Shown here piece by piece: positions 25,101 to 37,100 of a stretch of 64,000 bases of DNA. The notes beneath the pieces were generated by a model that had not been told where the DNA came from, ran no database searches, and worked only from the letters and a program-made list of their open reading frames with translations. The stretch is from Schistosoma haematobium. Taxonomy: Eukaryota > Platyhelminthes > Trematoda > Strigeidida > Schistosomatidae. Where the stretch lies: NCBI RefSeq assembly GCF_000699445.3, contig NC_067198.1, forward strand, positions 35,492,536-35,556,535, read 5' to 3'. Made by a program: the position numbers and the translations under genes. Numbering within the stretch: position 1 is the first letter of the stretch; the number at the start of each line of letters is the position of its first letter.

Positions 25101-28100
25101 CCATTATACCTCATGTAGTTTGTTTATTGGCTCTGTAGAGAGCTTATTTATTTATTTATTTGAACACATAGATATTGGTACAAGCAGGCACCAAATACAT
25201 ATGCGCGACACAAATCTCATTTGATTTGTGCGAGGGCTGTGATACTGCCCGGGTGCCCAAACCCAAGCAGGAGAGAGCTTATTGAAGGAACGATTTCGAG
25301 AACAAGCTGGAATATATAACCAACTCAGTATTCATATATCACGTTACCTTCACTGGAGTTAGAAAAGTCAGTCGTTCATCGAGGTCAATCCTTTCGTTCA
25401 TCCAAGAGAATCAACCATTATGATTTATTCACAGATAATTCATTTATGTACACCGTTAACAAGAATAAGTCAAATCTGTCTAAAGGTTAGTTTGTGAAGT
25501 ATAAAAATAATGATATACAATAAGATATTTATAATGCTCAAAGTAATAAGCCAATTAAGCCATTAAGCCAATCATCAGTTATTTAATGAATACGATATAC
25601 AACTGCACATCGTTAAAAGAGATATTTTAAATATTGTCTAAACATCTTACAATTTAATAATTTTCCCACTAAGATTATTAAAAATGCAGTAAAACGATAT
25701 GATTTACTGCTAAATAATAATTCGAATGAAATACCATGAATTGGTAGTGTAGTTTCACCATACCGCCACAGCACAACAGAAGAACTCCAAAGAATCTTAA
25801 AACAATACAGAATTAAATCATACTACAAAACAACCAACACCGTTAGGAATGCTTTGATTCACATGAAGGATGAGATCCTCCTTATGTCAACACAGTACTG
25901 CGATGTATTGATTGTGATCTCTTCTATATATTAAAGAGTCATCTCGTGAAATCTTGACTCGATCCAGATAGCATCTAAGGTGCACAAAGAAACCGCCTAA
26001 TAATTCTGTAGAACTGGAAAGACTCCAAATCAAATCGGCAACAACAGTCCATGCCATTTTCAGTAACTATCAAGTCGATATTAAAAATATCAAAATAATA
26101 CAAAAAGGCTTTCCCAGATATGAAGAAAGACAAGTAGCGGAAGCTTTTCATATATTGCTAAATCCAACGGCCTCCAATAGAAAAAAAAAGCTGTATCATC
26201 CATCAAAATTGGATCACCATGTCTGATTCTATTCAGATATCACATAATATTATCATACATACAAATTCAACTCTATTCTTTTATATTACAAATGTCACAT
26301 AAATCAAATTGACTGGAGTGACATAACATTGACCTGTTTTATTTTTCATTGATCATATTCAATATTTTTTTTCAGTGTTCCTTTGTACTATTTAAAGTTG
26401 GGTTAATTTAGTTTTTCTACTCATTAGGATATTACAAATAGATTATTTTTATGAATAACAATTTATCCAAGGCTCAATTTATTTGAAATTATCAAGTTAA
26501 ACCTTAGTAATGATACCTATTGTCTAAACATGTTTTTATCGTTGTTGATGTTAAGGTCTCCAATTGATCAGTCTTTTTTTATATATGTGCATCTGTAAAG
26601 GATTAACTCTATAATTCTATTTCGTTATAAGTTTTCAGAACGAAAGGGATTGGATCAGGAGTCGCAGTGTGAAAATCAGCACTGGGATGAAGGTATATTC
26701 ATCTCTAACCGATCATCAAATAAGATGACAAGAGAGTTTTGGATGCCACCGCTAGTCACCATCCAACTTTAATAGGAAATCATGGTTAAATAATAATATC
26801 AACCCAATCTGTTCATGATGCACAAATGACAACAGAAATTGATCAATTACAATCTTCAACATTGACAAGAAAATTACAAACCTTTACAAACTGTGTAAAT
26901 ATATGTTCAAAGGGGTTTTGGGGAAATTTTAGTAATTTCAATAGTTGAAATTATGAGTCAATTGAAGCCAGACCACCATGGAAATCTTGGAAGCACTGGA
27001 CGGCCGTTTCGTCTTACTGTGGGACTCCTCAACAGTGAGCATCCACGATCCCCCCAGCGAGATCCGAACTCAGGACCTATCAAGTCTTGCGCGCGAGCGC
27101 TTAACTATTAAACCACTGAGCCAGCATCCAACGGTATTACTGTCTAACTTCAACCAACCCACGAAATCGCTCCACTGTCCACCATTGTTTTCAGTGAACT
27201 GATATCTCGCAACAGACCTGGTCGAACTTCATTGGTCACGGCTTTTCACTAGAACTCCAGGATATGCCTCTTGAAGTCAGTCACATTATTTAATTGTTAA
27301 AATTACCAATCAAGGTTGAACAGTTAATTGAAGTACATTTCAAATGGAAAGTGAGTTAAAAGAAAAAAATAACAATATACTCACTTGGTTAAACAATATC
27401 TTAAATCTTCACGTTCAATTAGATTCTCTTCTAAAATTCCTTCACTGAACTGACGAAATTCTTTTAACAATAATTGGTGCTAAATATTTAGTAAAGTATG
27501 AATATATATAAGATACCGATATATATTCTTCAGTTAAATGGTAACAAAATCTATGACAATATTAAGCATGGATTTCAGAAAAATATACCAAGGTCACTTC
27601 AATTATTACATGAGATCATACTTTATGTATATATTGAGTGAAAGAATGTCAGATTGGTAAATTTAAGGTTATTAAATATTGTTTAATTTATAGTGTTATT
27701 TATTTATTTGAACACATCAATATTGGTACAAGAGAGCGCCAATATATATGCGCCACACAAAACAATGAGAATTCGAAGAGAAAAAAGAAAAAAACAGGTA
27801 AGGAGCGTAAAAAAAGAGAACAATAACGAAGAGATTGGTGTAAGGTAGTGTGGTAGTAATGAGGGAACGGAAAGGTACAATCGGAAGAAATTTTTCAGGT
27901 AAGGAAGACACAACCACTTTTTATGAAGAAAGTAAAAGAAGGTTACAGCAGGGTCGCCATTGGCTTCTATTCTGAGCCATATCTGATAACGTCTCTAGCC
28001 ACTGTGTAGCACCATCTCTCGGATCCCAACCAGGGAGTAGTGAAGGACCAACAGAAGTCAGTCCTTTGCAGCTTTCTTTCATGCCACGACACCATGTCAT

Positions 28101-31100
28101 TGGTATCTTATAGATAAAGTTTATTTTTTAACAGTCATTCAGTTAGTTACAAAATACAACGTTATAATATACTTTGCATGACATATGATAATTGAAGAAA
28201 ATCGTTAGAAAACTAATCAATGTATGGTTTGTACATACTTAGTAATTATTGGAACATGCTGTCAATTAGCTTGCAATTACTTAACATATGACAGAGAAGA
28301 GTTTTTTAGTTACGAATATGTTAGAGGAGGTTTTTTCTGTTTTGATTAGACGAAATGACCACTGTTAAAATCAATGAATAGAATGCTAAACGATAGATGA
28401 ACTCAATGATATGATGTGTGGCCAAGTGATGGTTACACACGAGACTGTATAATTCATTTAGGCCCCCAGAATGATTAAAAATCAAAAACAAGATAACTAG
28501 TCAGATGAATAGTTCTTCATGTAATAAAAAGAACATGCTTATATACAAAATAAACATGATAAAATGTTATAAGCAATAGAAGGAAATTAATCTGTAGGTT
28601 ATTCATTCTTCGGCTGTTAGAATTAATCTTTGGATATTGTATCACAATTTTATTGTCATAAAAATGCAAATCAATGGTAATGACAGGTATAGGTTTGTAT
28701 TGCCAGAGAATATAGTACAATAAACATGTAAGCGTTAGACATAACTATTTAACTCTACAAAATGAATTCTAAAATGGATTTTATATCCACGAAACACCCT
28801 ATGTTTGAAGAAATGCTATTTATAAACAAACAATTTAATGACAATTCAAAAATTAATGATATGAGACAGTTATTCACCTCAGACAATGGATGAAGGGTTG
28901 AGCAAGATCATGTATCGATTAAAGTTAGACATTAAAACTGTTGGATGCCGTCTTAGTGGTCCAGAGGCTAAGCGTTCACGTGTGGGTTTCTGTTCGGCCC
29001 TCTTACCGGAAACACTAAGAGTAACTCTGCATATACAATCCATATAACGTAATCGGGCGTAAACCAAACGGGATATCTACGGAAATTATCAGATTCTACT
29101 ATTTAAATATATATAATATTATATATAGTGATCTATTGGACGAATGTACATGGATCCTAGTGAGTATAATTGCTTCAGGTGAATCTTCGGCCTAATATTC
29201 ATTGGTTACAATATCAATGAGTTAAATTTACCGTTATTAAATTATTTTCGTCACTATTGGTTTAACAATTAACAACTGTTATTAAAATTTAGGGTTTGTC
29301 ATAAATGATATTTGTTGAAACTCTTAATACGTAAAAACTCCTTGTAAAAATGACTTAATGTCGCCTATGATCTTGTCTTGATTTAATCTTATTGTAGAAA
29401 CTATGATACAACTCTTGTAGCAAGAATCATCTACACTCAGATATGTTCGGCTGATCAGCTTCAAACAACTGATTGAAATACAAGTCATCAAATTTAATTC
29501 TAGCCAAATGTAATCAACATATAACTTTGGACATTGTTGAAGCGTGTGAACTGTAACTAATGTATTGCTATAACTATAATTATACCACTTATAGTATTAA
29601 AAAACTCCAAATTGGGAACGAAATTCAGATTTTCTATAAATAAATACAGATAAGTATTTTCAAGCTGTTCAATAAGGATATATCTCAAACTAATTGACTA
29701 TAGGTCATCAACAAGTGTGAATACAATTTTTATTTCAAATTGATATCACCATACGAGTAATCAATAAAAACAAAGAACTAATTGGATAATTACTTGATAT
29801 TACTAGTATTCAGTAACTAATGTGAATTATTTAATCAGTGACCGGATTAACAACAGAATTATTACTTGAAGTGTACACTATAAAATTATGACAAATATGG
29901 TCTTTTAATAGTTGAAATCATGAATCAATTGAAGCTGGACCACCATAGAAAACCTGTAAGTACTGGACGACCGTTTCGTCCCAGTGTGGGACTCCTCAGC
30001 ATTGTGCATCACTGAAGACAATGGTGTACGGTGGAGTGATTTCGTGGATTGGTTGAAGTTACACAGTAACACCGTTGGGTGCTGGCTCAATGGTTTAATG
30101 GTTGAGCGCTCGCGCGCAAGACTGATAGGTCCTGGGTTCGGATCTCGCTGGGGGCGGGATCGTGGATGCTCACTGCTGAGGAGTCCCACAGTAGGACGAA
30201 ACGGCCGTCCAGTGCTTCCAAGATTTCCATGGTGGTCTAGCTTCAATTGACTCATAATTTCAACTATTGAGATTACTAAAATCCCCACAAAACCCCTTCT
30301 GATAAAATATGGGCTTATTTGAAATTAATTTAAATGGATGAAATGTTAGTAACGTCAATTAACTTATATTTAAATTACTGCTCTCTATCAAAAAATACTG
30401 GTACAAAAATTAAACAACAATCTCCCATTTAATTCCTTTCTTAACAATTGTTTTACTCTTAGACATGCTCTATTCAATAGCCTAAAATGATTTTTTCTAA
30501 TATTAACATTAGAATTCACTGGTCTAAAGATAGCGTGGTTTTAATGAAATCTAAAAGTTTTGGGTTCGATTCTTGTTGAGGTCACGTGGGAATACTGTTG
30601 AAAAGTTGTATACTAGGATAGAAATAGTATCAAACAATGCTATATGATTCTTTTAATGATTATCTAACTAGAAATATTCCATAAACAAAACTATTAACCA
30701 TTAATTCAACGTTGAATTAATATTCGGCAATTAAGTGTCAATATTTAATTGTTAATTTCTTCGATTATGAATTTTAGATAAACAGAAAGAAAATGTGCAG
30801 CAAACAGTGAATGAATGAGTCTTTTGATAAAAAAAGAGAAGAAATCTTGAAAGGAAATGTACGACGAGAAAAAACGCCGATGAACTTACATTTTCCTCAG
30901 GCATATTCCAAAACACAGCCACTCCGTTACTGAAAGTATAAAAAAAGGAAGATATAACAGCTGAATATACTTTTTGTTATACTGAAAAAAGAAAGATGCG
31001 GTTGAAAATTCGCATGATAAACTGTGTTACATTATCTTGACATTGAGGCTAGGAAAAATCTTCTAATCGAAATAAACGAAAACATGTGGTAACTATTGTT

Positions 31101-34100
31101 GAATCAATTTTCGTTCAAAACTCGATCACAGTAGTTATATCAGTATTTTTGAGAGAAACAAGCTACTCTCATTGTGGGTTAAATTTCCCTCAATACTACT
31201 GTTCAAATACTATCACATCAAATTTCAATTATGGTAATTGAAACAATCTTAAACGCTGTTATAACTAGCTGTGATGAAATACAAATGCAGCTGCGAATTA
31301 TTTAAATGTAAACAGCCCAAAATTCCTAGTCACACAAAATTGGTTCAATAAGATATGCAAAAAAATGTACACCTCACTAATGAAATAATAATGTGAAGAA
31401 ATGTAGGAGAATAATAGTTATTATGTTTGTATGTAGTAATGATTCTTTTGTAGATTGTTTCGCACTTATTACGACTTGCAAATACAGTAAATTCAGTTGT
31501 GCTCATCGAGTTCTATCTGACTTGAATCAGAAACTTCTGGGAGTTTCAGGCTAGTATATTAATTCGAATATCTTCTAATATCATGATGGTACAATCAATG
31601 AAGAAATGAAAAAAATAATTTACAGTTCGGTTGAAAATATAGCTAGGAAAAAAAATCGGTGAATTAACCTTATTTGACTATCATGAAGAGCAATAGAGAA
31701 CCATGGTAGGATTGCTGTTAGCTATATTTGATAGTGTCTCAGGTCACTGAATCTCACCATCTCATGGACCCCAACAGTGGGGTCGTGATGAGCTAATCAA
31801 TCATAGTCGTATATAACTATCTTTCACACAACAGTATCATGTCATAAGCTGACCACCTCTCAACTCTTTGCACCATGTCAACATCGAAAAACAGTGTATG
31901 ATGAGGGCTGTCCACTCTCTCCATTCTTGTTCAAATTTGTGGTCGACGTACTTTTAGAGATAACACTCTCCTCATCTAAATTTCCAGGGGTTGAACTTCT
32001 ACCGGGAGGTTCACTTGTTGACTTAGAATATGCCGATGACATAGTTCTATTTGGTGAAGACGCTGACAAAATGCAGAGTCTTCTGACCACTCTAAGCAAC
32101 AATACCAACATGTTCGGGATGCGATTCTCTCCCTCGAAATGCAAAATGTTACTACAGGATTGGGTTGCATCGACACCTAAACTAATGATAGGGAGTGAAG
32201 TAATTGAGCGTGTCGATCGCTTCACTTATCTTGGAAGTCTCATCAGCTCTTGTGGTCTGGTGTGTGACGAAATCTCAGCACGGATACAGAAGGCTCGACT
32301 AGCTTTTGCCAACTTGCGTCATTTATGGCGTAGGCGAGATATCCGTCTCTCAATCAAAAGACGTGTTTACTGTGCAGCAGTTCGTTCCATCCTACTTTAT
32401 GGCAGTGAAACATGGCTGGTAAGAGTAGAGGATATTCGTAGGCTACTAGTATTTGATCATGGGTGTCTTCGAAATATTGCTCGTATATCCTGGGACCATC
32501 GAGTAAGTAATGCAGTTGTTAGGAAACGGGTACTAGGTAAGGATGGCAAATCAATTGATGACGTAGTGAAACTTCATCAGTTGAGATGGCTGGGACGTGT
32601 TACGTATGTCCAACCACCGACTGCCTCGACGTGCTATGTTCAGTGGTATAGGAGTAGGTTGGAAGAAAGCTATGGGCGGCCAGACCAAAACATGGCACAA
32701 GTCCATGAAGTCACTGACACGTGGACTGAGTCATGTTGGTAGGTGTAGACTACCTGGTTGGGGACCGTGAGATGATAGCAATCGATGGTTAAAGACCCTG
32801 GATGACATGGCTCAAAATCGTTTGCAATGACGCAGGTGCATCCACTCTCTGTGTTCCCCCAAATTCTAATATTCTGAATTCTTCATGTCCCTTTTTTCCT
32901 CTTTCCAAATTTATTTCACTGTATTATACTCTTTAAATAACTTCTCTAGACCCTAATCTTCCCGATTACTGCTTATACTCTTATTACCTTTACCACTACG
33001 GGATTTGAATCGACAACTGCATCTCTGTGCTAATGTGGTGTGGTAACTCGAACTGATGTACGTACGTACGAAGTTCTACGTTGTTACTGACTGACTGACT
33101 GATGATGAGGAAGTCGTTACGATGAAATTCGTGAACTACGACTAAGTTATCAAAGTATACATTTCAAGCTGGTGATACTAGTTGAATTATTATCACTGAG
33201 CCCGAATACATATTGCCGGACCTTGACATTACTAACATAGTGTTAACATTGGTTCCCAGTAATCTTTTCAAAACAACAGTGATAGAACACAGAGTAGCCG
33301 AACATCCTCAGTTCAGAGAGTTTAGGTTCCACAAGCGCCCTACGCTACCCCAATGAATTTGAAACATTGAGAAACGACCATTTAATATTCCTAACTTGCA
33401 ATAGACTCAGTAGCTCACTGTATAACGGTTTAGAGTCCAAATCAAAAGGTAGTGGTTCGAGTCCTAGTGTGAACATCAACAGTGAGATACATACACATCA
33501 GGCTGACAAGTTATAAATAAAACTAAAAGTTCGTTCTGAATTTCACTGCTAGCCACAAACTATTCATCTCAAAAGAAAACTTGAGGCAAAATGGTTAAAT
33601 TGAGGCCAACCGCATAGAAGGAATGTATGCCAACAAAGATGAGTCAAAATTCAGTTCTGAACATCAATAACAGAACATACACTTTTGACCATGTTATCAT
33701 CAATAAAAGCAACGAATTACTTTAGAAGTTATTTTATACTCTTAATTGTTAGTGTCTAGGATCAAGGAACAATCAGAGGTATTGTGAATGAGGTTTGTCA
33801 GTCATTTTCTCTAATTGAGTCGTTCAGTTCAGTCACGTTGCAATTTTACAGTATTCAACATAGACATAACATACTCAAATGCAACACCTGGCTAAATAAC
33901 TATAGATTTGTGGTATATCAGCACTCAACTGTTAGCAAATGAGTTGTGCTCATAAATCATACCTTTGATTTGAGCAGAATTGTCATCTTTTAGTAATAAC
34001 CGTGACTCAATCTAGTGCCTGTCCTTTTTGTCTTTTGTTGTAGATATCAACAATAAGGACCCTTACAATGTAAAAAAAGCCCTAAATATTAGACGATCTA

Positions 34101-37100
34101 CCAACTACCTCCGATGATTTACAACATCACACATCAAAGAGATCAATCAGACAATAGTGAGATTAACGATTGCTATCCAATGGTCGGTGAGTATACCCAT
34201 GAGTAGATGCTACACATAAACAAAGACACGTACACAAACACACTTACTTGAAAATAAATGCATCCCATGGATTAATATTTTCCGTATCTATTTTAGATAA
34301 TTGAGAGACTAGCAATACTTCTGATGATAATTCCGATGGTAATGTAGGGAATTTGTACAGATGATCAAATTTGGAAAGATAAGAGTGGAGCATTTTTAAA
34401 TTAGTGTACTGTGCAAAACCATAACCTGAGATATCGTAAAATCCGGATTGTTTTAAGTCAACTATTTCCTGTATATACAAGATGATAATTTAAAACAAAT
34501 AAAATAATAGGAAACGATTAGATAAGAGTATAGTGTCAATAAGCAGTATATTAGACGATTGGAGCTAGCAGGAAACTCTGGATCAAGGTTTCATGTTAGC
34601 CAGCACTCTTCGGTAAGGCATATTTGCAATCTATAAGAATCTGATTTTCCTTAGTGGATTCAAAACCGCGTTACACAGTCCCACAGTCTGGGACGTAACC
34701 ATTGTGCTATTCGGGTTGAGACCGATCCATTGTACGACTAAGAGGTTTACGACTAATCAATTAGTGAGTAATGACTAGTGTCATGTTTGTCCAGCCCTTC
34801 TATGCTATCTGTCACTCGTCAGTGATGCTTGGAAAAAACTTGTAACCATGTGGTCTGAACCTGTATCACTTAGTGCTCTTCTTCAGGACGCTATTACTAA
34901 GCTATACGAACATTACAATATAGTGAACGCAATGTTGAACCACTTAGATTAATGGAACTTGATCGGTAAAACTAGATCAGTACTAAAGATTGGAAAAATA
35001 TAACTCTGACCAATGTAATGATTATTCATTTGATAAACAGTATATAATATGAATACACTTAGACGATGCAAAAATCAAATTTTGATGCGACTATAGAATT
35101 TCATCCATAAGTGGTAATTTAATTAACTAAACTGACACCAAAACACTAGTAAATCTTGTACACAAGTGTATGATGATCATTTTTAAACTGAGCAACAGAG
35201 TTTATCTACTGTACCACAGAAATTGGCGAATTTGAAAACAAACAAAAGAGATTTTTAAAATTAATTCACAATCGTAGTTACTAACTGGTCAAAATTTTAA
35301 TACAGACGAGTCCTTCAGTTATTTAGTCAGAGAGCCATCAGTTTTAGTAGCTAGTGTCTTGTCACTGAATCACTGGATCTAAGTAAAATTTGTGCTGTAT
35401 TCAGATTTTGTTCATAAGTTTGATGTGCACACAAACCTGCTGCATGTTTTTTACTTAATCATCGTCATCGGAAATCATCTTATTGCCAAACATAATTCGA
35501 CATCCTATTTAATTATTGATTGCGCTATTTCTATATTCAGTTGGCTTTTTCCCCTTTCTCATTCGAACACTAACATAGTGGGATGAATAGTACGAAAGTA
35601 TAACTCTCAAGACTATTATACTACTTATATTTCTATTGTATAATTAGTCAACGATTTTATAGAATCGTATTTATAAGCTTTCGTTTGATTTATAAATCTT
35701 TGTCATGTCTTATTACTCCAGATTTGGAATCAATAAATTATTCTTTTATTACCCTGGTTTTGCATCGTTGAAGACTAGGTTGTGTACACCAGTACCTGGT
35801 ATACATCTTCGTCCATTTTTTTCCATAAAAATTAGGTTTTAATCATACATGTCGATAATGAAATGTAGGAGAATGCGGCGTTACTACAAATAGTGTGATG
35901 ACATAGGATCTGAACTATATAAATTTATGACATTCTTTAATGGGGTTCAACATTGACCTTGATGAGAATAATAAGAATTAACAAATTCTCTATTGTTTAA
36001 TATCGTTATCGAAACAAAATGGTTTTGTTGAGAACACTGCAAACTATACATTAAATGATCTGTAATTTTAATGGGATTCGCGTTACGAGGTTAAGAATTG
36101 TTACAAATAATTATAAAATAAAACCTGAGAGTTGAAAGCCCTTTACAGAATTACGATGCATAATGGTAACAAAAAATAAAACTCCACCATGAAAACGTGG
36201 TTACATCTCATATTCAAAAAAAACCTGCTAAGTAGATTGACGAATTATTAATGTCAGTCAGTCAGTCATTATGAATACAGTGGTCTTGAGTGCTGTTAGT
36301 GGTATGAGAACGGTTATCACTTCCAGATTTCCCACACCGTGGAACGGTTTTTCCGGAAGTGCCTGAAAAGGAAATCGGATTACAGGTGGTCCTACTGAAC
36401 TGAGAGCGTGACCGCAATGCCCAAGAGACAACTGCTTGAAGTCGGTCACACACGACCTTTTTATGGGTAATTTTTGTGTTAGCTCCGTACTTGTTGAGAC
36501 CTTACCGCCGGAGACGGATATCCGTGGGATAAGGCGAGGTGTGCATTTTTAGGGTCGACCTTTTCTAACCCCGCCCCTCCTTGTGGGAAGGCAGCATCGC
36601 TGTCATGCTGGTTGTCTGAAGGAAACACCTTACTGCTGTCACACCCCTCTACAGACAGCAGTATGACTTCGCCCTCAGACCTTGAGCTGCCGCTTTTAGT
36701 CTTACCGTTCTCCAATCGACCTGCCTGGCATGGTAGAACCTACAGGAACATATGTTCCAGCCAGTGTAGCTCGGTAGGCAAGCCCGACCACCACGTCAAT
36801 GTGGCAACAACGGTCGGGAATTATTAATGTTTATCTTTTAAAGAAAATTCTCCTACCTATGTGTAGAACATAGACAAGCACATCATGTATTTTAATTAGT
36901 TGATTTCAAGGGCATGATAAAGAAAACCTGGTTTTCATTTAGACTACTGATCAAAGCTAAAATTTTATATCCGATTTAGTCGTCAATTTTAATGAAGTTA
37001 CAATAAACATCCTGTGAATCATTCAAATAACCGAAATAAATAATTTTCTTTTTAGTCAGTTCATAATAATTCCATTAAAACAAGTATACATATATGTACA

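Larger units (their letters stand above)
29906..30290 (+). mobile_element. Palindromic retroelement with a hammerhead ribozyme on each strand
   Basis: The two ends, 29908-30006 and about 30165-30268, are inverted copies of each other over roughly 100 bp (AATAGTTGAAATCATGA / TCATAATTTCAACTATT; GACCACCATAGAAAACC / GGTTTTC-like; CGTTTCGTCC / GGACGAAACG). Each arm encodes a hammerhead: one reads left, one reads right. The middle (30035-30165) is tRNA-like with box B-like GGGTTCGGATCTC. The 3' flank ACTAAAATCCCCACAAAACC is the common tail of this family. Longer arms than in any other copy here. It lies in an RMND1 intron between exons 3 and 4. Confidence 0.85.

Noticed and set aside
27773..27826. 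Lys-rich plus-strand ORF ([16 protein letters not shown])
   Set aside because: A purine-rich stretch in an RMND1 intron beside a repeat end; the opposite frame is equally open.
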